From Marinobacter salarius (GTDB taxonomy: Bacteria > Pseudomonadota > Gammaproteobacteria > Pseudomonadales > Oleiphilaceae): a DNA stretch of 64,000 nt. The stretch is taken from assembly GCF_032922745.1 (NCBI RefSeq), contig NZ_CP136693.1, positions 434,001 to 498,000 on the forward strand. Direction: 5' to 3'. Each line of letters begins with the position of its first letter. The first letter of the stretch is position 1. Made by a program: the position numbers and the translations under genes. Below, in pieces: positions 1 to 7,749 of the stretch. The notes beneath the pieces are model-generated. The model was given only the letters and a program-made list of their open reading frames with translations, was not told the DNA's origin and did not search any database.

Positions 1-249
1 GGGCTTATTCACGGCAGTTCCAGGCGTTACTGGTACGCCCACTACCGCCAGTTCGGTGATCTTGAGAGAGCCGCTATCGCACACGCCAATCTGCTGCGCA
101 GTATTGCTTTTGGTAAAGAAGCCGAGGCTAGCGAGAACGCCAACATACTGGTCGCTTATCTAGAAGAATTCACGCGGGCTACTGTCGGTTCATATGCTTC
201 CAGGGACCGCGAGCCGCTCGTACTCGAGAAAGCCGAAAACAACAGTTGA
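1..249 (+). CDS. C-terminal part of a probable GntR-family regulator (FCD ligand domain), cut by the window edge
   Basis: An open frame enters from the left edge and stops with TGA at 247-249, giving 82 residues. The run AHANLLRSIAFGKEAE followed by LVAYLEEFTRATV has the shape of the last helices of the FCD ligand-binding domain of GntR-family repressors (a His-led helix, an 'AI..G..EA' turn, then a final amphipathic helix). The DNA-binding half would lie outside the window, so the assignment rests only on this tail. A palindrome of the general GntR type lies at 6666-6677 before the acyl-CoA synthetase gene. A regulatory link is possible but cannot be shown. It could also be an unrelated all-helical protein. 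Confidence 0.5.
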   Translation, partial: GLIHGSSRRYWYAHYRQFGDLERAAIAHANLLRSIAFGKEAEASENANILVAYLEEFTRATVGSYASRDREPLVLEKAENNS

Positions 250-600
250 CGCTATCAGGATATCTACCTAATCTGAACTGAACGCACTGTGATGCGCCGG
301 TTCTATCCTAATCAGTGTTCTCTGCGAGTTATCGCAATGGTGCTCGAAGTGACAATAGCTCCCGAAAGAGACGGCAGGCCCGGATAGATTCACTAAACGC
401 AGGCGCTTAAGTGGAGGTCTCTTTCGAGTTCCGCCATTGTACTGGCTTTGTTCCTGGCTTCCATCGGCCCCAAAGCATCAAGGTCCCCTGCACCGACTGC
501 ACCAACCTCGGGACCAACATTCTCGGCCCAAGCGGTAAGGGCCTGGACACCACCTTGTCCAACTTGGTAGGCAGAGTCGCCTTTGAGGTAGCATTGCGCT
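250..600. other. Intergenic stretch without a convincing gene
   Basis: This region lies between the regulator tail and the glutathione S-transferase remnant. Short open frames occur on both strands, for example a 31-codon frame beginning at 292, but none has a clear ribosome binding site plus a recognisable product. The part nearest 600 may be the eroded 5' half of the transferase gene, because stop codons interrupt the transferase frame just upstream of 601. Confidence 0.5.
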
Positions 601-865
601 ACCCCGGAATACCTGGCTATCAACCCGATGGGCAAAGTGCCTGCCATCGAGCATGGCAATACCGTGGTGACAGAAGTGGAGCCATCTGCGCCTACCTGGC
701 GGACCAGTTTTCGGACAGGAAGCTGGCGCCACCGTCACAATCCCCTGAACGTGGCGCCTACTACCGCTGGCTATTCTTCATGGCGGGCCCCTTTGAAATG
801 GCGGGGCGTGCACTGGCCTACGGCTGGAAAATCGATAGCAGTAATGTCCAGGTCGCCGGCTGTCG
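601..865 (+). pseudogene. Glutathione S-transferase remnant, frameshifted and truncated by the IS66 element
   Basis: From 601 the frame reads TPEYLAINPMGKVPAIEHG and then NTVVTE, the classic thioredoxin-fold segment of bacterial glutathione S-transferases, including the cis-Pro of 'KVPA' and the 'TE' glutathione-contact position. Near 676-680 the homology moves to another frame (GAICAYLADQF, then YYRWLFFMAGPFEMA), consistent with loss of one base. Upstream the same frame meets stop codons. Downstream the homology ends within a few codons of the IS66 terminus at 866, so about half of the usual 200-residue protein is missing. The gene cannot make a functional enzyme as it stands. Confidence 0.8.
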
Positions 866-885
866 GTAAGCGTCCGGCCATCACA
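866..885 (+). repeat. Left terminal inverted repeat of the IS66 element
   Basis: The sequence starts GTAAGCGTCCGG and matches the reverse complement of 3285-3304 at 17 of 20 positions. It lies just beyond the tnpC stop codon. Confidence 0.85.
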
Positions 886-2450
886 CCTTGTCAGTAGTAG
901 CCGGCTTCCAGTTATGGGGCAATAGTTCATTGATGGCGTTGTTCTTCTGCGTCGGCAGGCGGGTCAGCACATCCTTCAGGTAGGCATAGGGATCATGCCC
1001 GTTGAGCTTGGCTGACTGGATCAATGTCATCACCGCAGCCGCACGCTGACCGCTGCGCAGCGACCCCGCGAACAGCCAGTTGGAACGACCCAGCGCCCAG
1101 GTCCGGATCTGGTTTTCTACCCAGTTGTTGTCGATGGGCACAGCGCCATCGCCCAGGTAGCGCGTCAGCGCCGCCCAACGTTTGAGGCTGTAATCCAGTG
1201 CTTTGGCTGTGCCGGAGCCATCCGGCACTTTCTGGCGGTGCGCCAACATCCACTGATGCAGCGCATCAGCAATGGGCCTGGCTTTCGCCTCCCGGGTCTC
1301 CTGCCGTTTGTCCGGAGGCAGGTCTTTGGTGTCCCGTTCGATCTCGTAGAGTCCACCAATGTACTCCAGTCAGTGCCTTGGCAGCCAGCTCACTTTTGTT
1401 GGCTTCGTGCAGGTCGTAGAATTTGCGCCGGACGTGGGCCATGCAGCCGATTTCGGTAATGCCGTTGCCGAACCCGGCTTTGTAGCCGGCGTAGTCGTCA
1501 CACACCAGCTTGCCTTGCCAGTCACCCAGGAAGGTGCGGGCGTGTTCACCCGCCCGGCTTGGGGCGAAGTCATAAACGGTGGCTTTCAGGTCCGAGAACG
1601 GCGTGGTGCAGTAGGCCCAGACGTAAGCCTTGTGGGTCTTTTTCTTGCCCGGAGCCAGCATGCTGACCGGGGTTTCATCGGCATGCAGAACGCCGTGTTC
1701 CAGTAAGGCGTTTCTCAACGCATCCACCAGGGGTTGCAACTGCACACCGCAGGCACCGACCCATTCGGCGAGTGTGGAACGTGGGATTTCGAGGCCAGCG
1801 TGACCGAAGATGCGTTCCTGACGGTACAGTGGCAGATGGTCCGCGTACTTGGCCACCAGCACCTGAGCCAGCAGCCCAGCAGTGGGGATGCCCTTGTCGA
1901 TCACCTGCGGTGGTACCGGTGCCTGGATCAAGGTCTCGCATTCGTTGCAGGCCCACTTGCCCCGGATGTGCCGCTCCACCGTGAACTCGCCCGGGACGTA
2001 GTCCAGCTTCTCGCTGATGTCTTCACCAATACGCTTGAGCTGACAACCACAGCGGCATTGGGTGTTTTCGGGCTCGTGGTGGAACAGGGTGCGGGGCAGT
2101 TCCGGGGGTATCGGTGTTCGCTTGGGTTGCTGCTTGGGCCGAGCGGCTTTCTGCTCTTCGGTCATTGCCTGATCCAGCTCGACTTCGATAGCGGCCAGGT
2201 CACTGTCGATCAGTTCGTCCAGCAGTTTCCCCTGAACCGCATCGAGTTGCTCACTGCGACGGGCGTACTTGTGACGCTTGAGGATGGCTACTTCGTGGGT
2301 CAGCTTCTCAATGATGGCGTTGCTGCGCACTAACTCCCGCTCCTTCCGACCCAAGACTTGATCCTTGGCGTCCAGAGAGTCCATCAGTTCCGTCGCCAGG
2401 GCACGGAGCTGATCGGCAGAGAGTTGGTTGATATCGGGGCGCTGAGTCAT
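881..2450 (-). pseudogene. tnpC: IS66 transposase TnpC, split by one frameshift
   Basis: This is the DDE transposase of the element. The first part (2450 down to about 1370) has the N-terminal coiled region, the Cys-rich zinc-binding segment (CRCGC and later CNEC), and two catalytic Asp motifs, LHADETPV and VCDDYAGY. The third acidic residue (DNNWVENQIR) is in a different frame that runs to the stop at 881. Homology switches frame around 1366-1372, as if one base had been gained or two lost, and the first frame then ends at 1266. Joined, the protein would be about 520 residues, the usual IS66 length. No slippery heptamer is visible at the switch, so programmed frameshifting is unlikely. The copy is either dead or affected by a sequence error. 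Confidence 0.88.
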
Positions 2451-2525
2451 GCCCCTTAGTATGCCAAGCCCTTGTGCTGCAAGCGATTCGCAGTTTTGGC
2501 TATGGCGATATCACTCAGCTTGTGG

Positions 2526-2861
2526 TTACAGGATGGAGATAACGCCATCGGCCCCAAGACGTTGCCAGGGCAGACCCTGAACCAGGGCGGACAACTGTTC
2601 TTCGGTTAAACGCAGCTGGTCACCGCGCCAGGGTTCGCCCCAATGGAACTTGCCCCGGTTCAGCCGGCGGGCGCACAACCAGATGCCCAGGCCATCGCGG
2701 ATCAAGACCTTCATCCGGTTACCCCGTTTGTTGGCAAACAGATAGGCGCAATGGGGCCTGGCAGAACCAAACACCTGAATGACCCGGGCCAAGGCCTTGT
2801 GGGGCCCCGCCCGCATATCCAGCGGCTCGGTGGCCAGCCAGATCTCATCGATACGGATCAT
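2526..2861 (-). CDS. tnpB: IS66 accessory protein TnpB
   Basis: A 111-residue protein of the IS66 Orf2 family, an accessory factor required with TnpA for transposition but of uncertain mechanism. The sequence MIRIDEIWLATEPLDMRAG followed later by 'CAYLFANKRGNRMKVL' and 'WLCARRLNRGKFHW' is the standard conserved core. The ATG at 2861 overlaps the expected tnpA stop (ATGA), the usual coupling in these elements. The frame stays open further upstream, but that extension is only the tnpA region read out of frame, so the 2861 start is preferred. It appears intact. Confidence 0.9.
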   Translation of the reverse strand: MIRIDEIWLATEPLDMRAGPHKALARVIQVFGSARPHCAYLFANKRGNRMKVLIRDGLGIWLCARRLNRGKFHWGEPWRGDQLRLTEEQLSALVQGLPWQRLGADGVISIL

Positions 2862-3222
2862 CCCAACAGGTCCCGCAGCAATGCGGCACACTGATGGGCT
2901 TGCTCCGCCGGCCACTCCACCACAACCCGCGGGGAATCTCGATGCGGATGGTGCTACGCTTGTCTGAGACCGATTGGTTGCCCGGTGCAGAGGTTGCCGC
3001 TGGCAAATTAACCGGAACAAATCCCGGTGTTGCTGGCGTTTTATTCGCTCGCTGCACTTCACTTATCCAGCGCCGGACCATGTTGGCGTTGAGACCGTTA
3101 TCCAGAGAGATCCGAGAAACGGAGGCACCGGGTTCCAGGCATTTGGCGACAATCTCGGCTTTGAATTCCCGCGAAAACCGGCGACGGCGTTGGTAGGGCT
3201 TGGTTACGCTTACGTTGTTCAT
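2845..3222 (-). pseudogene. tnpA: IS66 accessory protein TnpA with a frameshifted C-terminus
   Basis: This is the Orf1-type helix-turn-helix protein of IS66 elements. The N-terminal RRRRFSREFKAEIVAKCLEP and the following 'NGLNANMVRRWI' form the HTH that binds the element ends. Homology leaves the frame near 2925: the neighbouring frame reads VVVEWPAEQAHQCAALLRDL and would stop at 2858 in an ATGA overlap with tnpB. As read, the protein instead runs to 2845 with an unrelated 25-residue tail. One missing base explains this. The N-terminal HTH is intact, so a DNA-binding but altered protein could still be made. Confidence 0.8.
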
Positions 3223-3284
3223 ATTAAGTGTCCACTAGAAAATAAGTGGAGACTATTCTGACGGCGGCAGCGCCAGGCTCAAGA

Positions 3285-3304
3285 TGGGATCACCGGACGC
3301 TTAC
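3285..3304 (-). repeat. Right terminal inverted repeat of the IS66 element
   Basis: The reverse complement starts GTAAGCGTCCGG and matches the left end at 17 of 20 positions. It lies about 60 bp upstream of the tnpA start. Confidence 0.85.
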
Positions 3305-3483
3305 AACTCCCCTGGGCTCTGGCACGGATTTTAATCGCTCAATGGTGGTACTGATGTTGTCGAAGGCTGAACCCAGCACCTCCTGCAGCTCTCGCCCTTG
3401 CGGCGTCAACGCCAGCTGCCGGGGTTTGCGAACGAACAGGGACACCCCTAACGCGTCCTCAAGCCCGCGAATCTGGAAGGAGT
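3305..3483 (-). pseudogene. LysR-family regulator fragment
   Basis: The frame reads SFQIRGLEDALGVSLFVRK, then LALTPQGRELQEVLG, which is the end of the LysR winged helix-turn-helix and the start of the linker helix. The first part of the HTH and the whole effector domain are missing. Its coding 3' side ends at the IS66 right terminus. Its 5' side is joined in frame to a LivG-like fragment within the short run TFEGHSF. It is a relic with no start signal of its own. Confidence 0.8.
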
Positions 3484-3799
3484 GGCCTTCAAAGGTCTGC
3501 AGGGCCACGCGGATGTTTTCCAGCGCGGTCATGTGAGGGAACACGGCGGAATTCTAGAAAGAGCGCACCACACCCTCGCTGGCAATGGCCGCCGACTTCA
3601 TGGACGTGATGTCCTTACCCTTGAACAGGATTTGGCCGCGGGTAGGAATCAGGAATTTGGTCAGCAGGTTGAATGCCGTGGTCTTGCGCGCGCCATTGGG
3701 TCCGATCAGGGCATGCATATGGCCACGCTGCACCTTCAGGTTGACGTCGTCGACCGCCACAAAGCCCTTGAACTCTTTGACGAGGTTATGGGTCTCCAA
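3484..3799 (-). pseudogene. LivG-type branched-chain ABC transporter ATPase fragment with an amber stop
   Basis: The sequence LVKEFKGFVAVDDVNLKVQ, then ALIGPNGARKTTAFNLL, is the N-terminus of a LivG-type ATPase. The Walker A motif should be GPNGAGKTT. Here the second Gly is Arg, which should abolish nucleotide binding. An in-frame TAG at 3554-3556 replaces the Gln expected in the Q-loop (VVRSF-stop-NSAVFPHMTALENIRVALQ). About 100 of the usual 250 residues remain, and the rest is replaced by the LysR fragment. The frame is open upstream of the TTG at 3799 for a few more codons (SAPLV), but no ATG is left. Confidence 0.82.
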
Positions 3800-3840
3800 A
3801 ACTAATGGGGCACTTTGTTATTTTTGTGCAGCTACATTAC

Positions 3841-4582
3841 TCACAGATTAGATCGACGTCTACGTAAACGCTCCGGCTGCTGCAAATGCGGCGAGTGACC
3901 GGTGTCGCGTGGGACACGATGCCCTCCACGATGCGGGTTACCTGTTCCTGGACGCCGTAGTCGTCGCCCCCCTGAATGATCATAACCGGGCACAGGATGC
4001 TGTCCAGCCCGGATGACGGAGACTACTGAAAGCCCTCGTCCAGCCAGACATCCTGCTAGGCATGGAAAGTGTGTCGGTACGCTCGCCATGATGTCGAATC
4101 AGTTTTTCGCGAATGCCCGCTTCCATGCAGCGCCGCCCCATGTCTCGGATATCGGCCAGGGTCAGGTGATCAGCCCAGGTGTGCGCGGCCATGGTGATCA
4201 GCCCTTTCACACGCTCGCCCAATGCGCTAGCAGCTATCAGGGCGATCGAGCCGCCATCGCTGTGCCCCACCAGTATTACGTCGTCGATCCCCAACGCATC
4301 CAGGAGTCGTGGAAGCCACTTGGTGCCTTCCTGCTCCAGATAATCGTACGGGCGCGGCAACAATTCATCAGCGGAGGTGCCGTAGCCCTGTCGTTCATAG
4401 ACCAGCGCATCCAGCCCCGTCGCTTCCGCCAGACGGCGGGGGAACTGTTTCTACAGCGCAATATTATCCAGGGATTCGTGCAGAAACACCAATACCGGGC
4501 CATCGCCAGTTTCGTGGCACAGGCGCTGCGCCTGAATCCGGACCCAATCACCCAGTGGAACGGCGACGTTGCTGATGTTCAC
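3841..4582 (-). pseudogene. Alpha/beta hydrolase, broken by an amber codon and frameshifts
   Basis: This gene probably began at the GTG at 4582, five bases after the thioesterase stop codon. It reads PVLVFLHESLDNIAL and then TAG at 4451-4453, where a Trp is expected, followed by KQFPRRLAEATGLDALVYER. The nucleophile elbow ILVGHSDGGSIALI is intact further on. Near 4000 the homology leaves the frame and continues as CPVMIIQGGDDYGVQEQV. Near the 3' end it moves again to TGHSPHLQQPERL, which carries the catalytic His. One nonsense codon and about two indels therefore split a protein of about 250 residues. It looks like the third gene of an acyl-CoA synthetase, thioesterase, hydrolase operon. Confidence 0.82.
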
Positions 4583-4586
4583 GGGG

Positions 4587-5003
4587 TCACCGCTTCGCCG
4601 GGATAGAGTAGGTAATGGTGGCATGGGCGACCGGTTCGACCAGACAGTCGGAGTAGATAAACACCTCTCCCACCCCACTGGCCCTGCCGATTCTCAACAT
4701 TTTGGCTTGTGCCCGGATCGAGCTATGAGCCACCGGCTTACGCAGGAAATTGATGTTGAGGTTGCTGGTCACCGCCAGCGGCACCAGGCCGATTTTTCCC
4801 AGCAGGGCGGCATACAGGGCCACGTCCGCCAACGCCATCATGGCGGGGCCGGACACCGTGCCGCCGGGGCGCAGATGTTCTTCAGCCACCTCCAGTTTCA
4901 TTTCAGCCCAGCCGTCGCCCAGCTCCTGCAGGGTGCCGTAGCGGGCACCCTGGGGAAACTGCTCGGCGAGGAAGGCCTGCAGCTCCTCGAAGGTGACAAT
5001 CAT
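4587..5003 (-). CDS. PaaI-family hotdog-fold acyl-CoA thioesterase
   Basis: This 138-residue single hotdog domain hydrolyses acyl-CoA thioesters to free acid and CoA. The central segment GGTVSGPAMMALADVALYAA, with its Gly-rich turn and acidic residue on the long hotdog helix, is typical of the PaaI/4HBT group. The start ATG at 5003 overlaps the stop of the acyl-CoA synthetase gene by 4 bp, so the two are translationally coupled. Pairing with a synthetase suggests control of a CoA-ester pool or product release. The natural substrate cannot be read from the sequence. Confidence 0.85.
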   Translation of the reverse strand: MIVTFEELQAFLAEQFPQGARYGTLQELGDGWAEMKLEVAEEHLRPGGTVSGPAMMALADVALYAALLGKIGLVPLAVTSNLNINFLRKPVAHSSIRAQAKMLRIGRASGVGEVFIYSDCLVEPVAHATITYSIPAKR

Positions 5004-6649
5004 CCCTGCTTCTCTTCCTTCGCCTGGTTGCGCAGAACAAAGCGCTGGATCTTGCCACTGGGGGTTTTCGGCAGCTCATCCACGAATTCGATTTCACGTG
5101 GATAGGCGTGGGCGGAAAGGCGATGGCGAACCAGCTCCTGCAATTCATCCTTCAGGGCATCTTCGCTTTCCGGCTCCTGGTCACCCTTGATAACCACATA
5201 AGCCTTGATGATAGAGCCCCGCTTCTCGTCGGGCTTCGCCACCACACCAGACTCGGCCACCGCCTTGTGCTCCAGCAGGGTGCTTTCCACATCGGCCGGG
5301 CCCACGCGGTAACCAGCGGTGGTGATGATGTCATCGTCACGGCCGCTGAATGAGAAGCAGCCACCGCCGTGATTCACCACCATATCGCCGGTAAGGTAAT
5401 AGCCATTCACGAACGGGTCTTTCTCGCCCCAGGTGTAGCCGTCAAAGTGGAACAATGGCGAGGCCTTCACATCCACTGCCAGCTGGCCGATCTCACCTTC
5501 GCCCACGACTTCGTTCTTCTCACTGAGGGCAACGACTTTATGACCGGGGGAGGAATACCCCATGGAGCCCTGGCGCACCGCGTGATCAAGGCCGTGGAAG
5601 TTACAGCAGGTCATGCCGGTTTCGGTCTGGCCATAGTGGTCCTTGACCGGGCAGAAATGACGCCGCTCAATCCAGCTCACCACTTCCGGGTTCAGCGGCT
5701 CACCGGCACTGCTGGCCACCCGCAGGCCAAGGTTCTCACCTTCCGGCAGGACGTGGTCATTGGCCTTCAGCAACCGATAGGCGGTCGGTGCCGCCGCCAG
5801 ATTGGTAATCTTGTACTTGCGGATCATGTCGTAGGTGGATTCCGGGGTAAATGCGCCCGGGTTGAAGTGAGTCGCGTGGCCCATCAGCAGCGGGCCAATC
5901 ACGGCATAATAAAGACCGTAGGCCCAGCCAGGATCGGCCACGTTCCAGAACACGTCGTCGTCCCGCAGGTCGATGGCGTACTTCATGTAGACATAGAACG
6001 CCAGCAGCGCCTTGACCGGAACCGCAACGCCCTTGGACTTGCCCACGGTACCGGAGGTGAACATCTGCAGGAACGGATCACTGCCCTTGACCAGCACTGG
6101 CTCGAACTGGTCTGACTGATCTGCCAGCGTCTTGTGGAAGTCCGGGATCTCGCCACTCACTTCGGCCGCATTCACACAAACCGCCGGTGCGCAGTTCTTG
6201 ACTTCGATAAGCTTCGGGTAGCTGACCGGGTCAGTGACCACCAGCTGGGTGCTGGCACGCTCGAAGCGGTATTCAATAGCACCGGGGCCAAAGGCGGTGA
6301 ACAGGGGCTGGTAGACTGCACCGGCCCTCAGGGTGCCGGCGATGACGATGAGCAACTCCGGACTGCGGGGCAACAGGGCGGCAACCCGGTCACCTTTGCC
6401 TATCCCCTTGGATTTCAGATAATTCGCAAAGCGTGCGGATTTTTCTTTCAGCTCGGCAAAGCTGAGCTTGCCGGAGCCGCCGTCCGCTTTTTCGTAATAC
6501 AGGGCGACCCGCTGAGGATCGTTAGTCCACTTGTCACAGATCTCCGTGCAAACGTTCAGGCCCGCGTCCAGGCTACCCTCCAGGGTCTCGGCTTCGAGGC
6601 TGGCGGGGGCGAAATTGTTGTAGACCAATTGATAATCCGGGAGGCTCAT
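5000..6649 (-). CDS. AMP-forming acyl-CoA synthetase
   Basis: A 549-residue ANL-superfamily enzyme that activates a carboxylic acid through an acyl-adenylate to the CoA thioester. The phosphate-binding loop is FTSGTVGKSKGV. Later come the adenylate motif DHYGQTETG, the hinge-region TGD and GRDDDIITTAGYRVGP, and the C-terminal catalytic Lys in LPKTPSGKIQR. The arrangement resembles acetyl/medium-chain acyl-CoA synthetases, but substrate length or aromaticity cannot be read directly. It is the first gene of the unit with the thioesterase and the broken hydrolase. An AAGGA ribosome site lies 7 bases before the ATG. A strong promoter-like sequence with overlapping palindromes precedes it. Confidence 0.92.
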   Translation of the reverse strand: MSLPDYQLVYNNFAPASLEAETLEGSLDAGLNVCTEICDKWTNDPQRVALYYEKADGGSGKLSFAELKEKSARFANYLKSKGIGKGDRVAALLPRSPELLIVIAGTLRAGAVYQPLFTAFGPGAIEYRFERASTQLVVTDPVSYPKLIEVKNCAPAVCVNAAEVSGEIPDFHKTLADQSDQFEPVLVKGSDPFLQMFTSGTVGKSKGVAVPVKALLAFYVYMKYAIDLRDDDVFWNVADPGWAYGLYYAVIGPLLMGHATHFNPGAFTPESTYDMIRKYKITNLAAAPTAYRLLKANDHVLPEGENLGLRVASSAGEPLNPEVVSWIERRHFCPVKDHYGQTETGMTCCNFHGLDHAVRQGSMGYSSPGHKVVALSEKNEVVGEGEIGQLAVDVKASPLFHFDGYTWGEKDPFVNGYYLTGDMVVNHGGGCFSFSGRDDDIITTAGYRVGPADVESTLLEHKAVAESGVVAKPDEKRGSIIKAYVVIKGDQEPESEDALKDELQELVRHRLSAHAYPREIEFVDELPKTPSGKIQRFVLRNQAKEEKQG

Positions 6650-6660
6650 ACTCCAGTCCT

Positions 6661-6689
6661 TTTATATTGTGGACAATTTCTGTTGTCAA
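6661..6689 (-). promoter_or_regulatory. Sigma-70-like promoter with an overlapping ATTGT/ACAAT palindrome, before the acyl-CoA synthetase gene
   Basis: On the minus strand TTGACA (6689-6684) and TATAAA (6666-6661) are separated by exactly 17 bases. The perfect 12-bp palindrome ATTGT-GG-ACAAT (6666-6677) abuts and overlaps the -10 box and resembles operators of FCD-type GntR repressors. The -10 box is only 11 bases from the ATG, so a transcript from it would have a leader of a few bases and lose part of the AAGGA site. Another upstream start may therefore be the main one. Confidence 0.45.
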
Positions 6690-6705
6690 TGTTTAGCACA
6701 GGCTA

Positions 6706-6727
6706 AAGTTTACGTATAGGTTAACTT
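6706..6727. repeat. Inverted repeat, candidate operator upstream of the acyl-CoA synthetase gene
   Basis: Arms of 8 bases (AAGTTTAC and GTTAACTT, one mismatch) flank a 6-base spacer. The core TTTACGTATAGGTTAA resembles the MerR-type boxes described for acyl-CoA and branched-chain degradation regulators (LiuR-like). It lies between the acyl-CoA synthetase start and the end of mmsB, so the synthetase operon is the likely target. The regulator is not identified in this window. Confidence 0.35.
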
Positions 6728-6807
6728 TTCGATAAAAATAAACGCCCTCAAACCTCGAGAACATGGGCAAAAAAAGCTCTCCTTGAACTTTTGAAGGCGT
6801 CGCCTCC

Positions 6808-7701
6808 TCAGCTTTGCTCGCGATAATAGAATTTCTGGATGCTGGAGAAGTCCAGTCCGCCGTTACCCTCGCTGGCGTGCAGCTCGAACAGATTACGGGC
6901 CAGCGACCCCATGGGAATTGGCGCGTGATTCTTGACGGCGTTGTCGAATGCCAGGCCCAGATCCTTGTTCATCAGATCGACCAGGAAACCTCCTTCGTAA
7001 GCACGTGACGCAGGTACGCCGTCCATCACACCCGGCCAGGGGTTGTAGACATTCAGCGCCCAGTTGCCGCCAGAGCTCTGCTTCATGATTTCAGAGAGCA
7101 CGGCAGGATCCAGTCCGTTCTTTACGCCCAGGGCCAGGGCCTCGCTGGTGCCACTCATTAGGATGGCCAGCAGCATATTGTTGCAGATCTTGGCAATCTG
7201 TCCGGCGCCGTGAGGACCGGCGTGAAAGATGTTCTTGGCCATGCCATCGAGGATGGGCCTGGCGCGTTCGAAGGCATCTGCCTCGCCGCCACAGATAAAG
7301 GTCAGAGTGCCGGCTTTGGCACCGCCAACACCACCGGACACCGGTGCGTCCAAAAAGGTAATGCCAGCTTCGACGGCCGCTTCGGCCACCCCTTTAGCTG
7401 TTTCCGGTGCAATGGTCGACGAATCGATTACCAGGGTGCTGGATGGAAGATTTTTCAGCAGGCCATTCTCTCCCAGGTAAACCGATTCCACATGCTGGCC
7501 CGCAGGCAACATGGAAATCACCACCTCGGCGTCTTCCACCGCTTCCTGGACGGTCGCCGCGGATTTCGCGCCTTCGTCGGTTAGCGCCTTGACCGCCTCC
7601 GTGGACAGATCGAACACCGTCAGATCGTGGCCAGCCTTGACGAGGTTGGCGGCCATGGGGCCGCCCATATTGCCAAGACCGATAAACGTGATAGTCGCCA
7701 T
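6808..7701 (-). CDS. mmsB: 3-hydroxyisobutyrate dehydrogenase
   Basis: A 297-residue beta-hydroxyacid dehydrogenase that oxidises 3-hydroxyisobutyrate to methylmalonate semialdehyde with NAD in valine breakdown. The N-terminal Rossmann motif is ITFIGLGNMGGPMAANL. The substrate-binding DAPVSGGVGGAKAGTL and the catalytic-Lys segment GAGQIAKICNNMLLAI are both intact, and the length is normal for the family. It is the last gene of a five-gene minus-strand cluster with mmsA, an acyl-CoA dehydrogenase, an enoyl-CoA hydratase and a hydroxyisobutyryl-CoA hydrolase, about 48 bases downstream of the hydrolase. The context makes 3-hydroxyisobutyrate the likely substrate rather than tartronate semialdehyde. 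Confidence 0.95.
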   Translation of the reverse strand: MATITFIGLGNMGGPMAANLVKAGHDLTVFDLSTEAVKALTDEGAKSAATVQEAVEDAEVVISMLPAGQHVESVYLGENGLLKNLPSSTLVIDSSTIAPETAKGVAEAAVEAGITFLDAPVSGGVGGAKAGTLTFICGGEADAFERARPILDGMAKNIFHAGPHGAGQIAKICNNMLLAILMSGTSEALALGVKNGLDPAVLSEIMKQSSGGNWALNVYNPWPGVMDGVPASRAYEGGFLVDLMNKDLGLAFDNAVKNHAPIPMGSLARNLFELHASEGNGGLDFSSIQKFYYREQS

Positions 7702-7749
7702 GTTATTGTTCTCCGTTTGTTTTGATCAGGTTTGGTCTGTTCGGTTTGT

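Larger units (their letters stand above)
866..3304 (-). mobile_element. IS66-family insertion sequence, degenerate
   Basis: A 2.44 kb element carries the three IS66 genes in the order tnpA, tnpB, tnpC, read on the minus strand. Its ends are imperfect inverted repeats that start GTAAGCGTCCGG. IS66 elements normally create an 8-bp target duplication, but the 8 bases outside the left end (858-865, ggctgtcg) and the right end (3305-3312, aactcccc) differ. The element therefore no longer sits in a simple insertion site. The genes on each side are different truncated genes, which suggests recombination or an adjacent deletion after insertion. tnpA and tnpC are both frameshifted, so the copy is probably immobile on its own. 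Confidence 0.92.

Noticed and set aside
1360..1375. Programmed frameshifting in IS66 tnpC
   Set aside because: No slippery heptamer or stimulatory hairpin is visible, and IS66 elements are not known to use frameshifting in tnpC. A plain indel fits better.
858..3312. An 8-bp target duplication around the IS66 element
   Set aside because: The outside flanks (ggctgtcg and aactcccc) do not match in direct orientation.
4451..4453. Amber codon in the hydrolase read as an extra amino acid
   Set aside because: The same gene also has frameshifts, no other gene shows internal TAG, and no suppressor tRNA or Pyl genes are seen.
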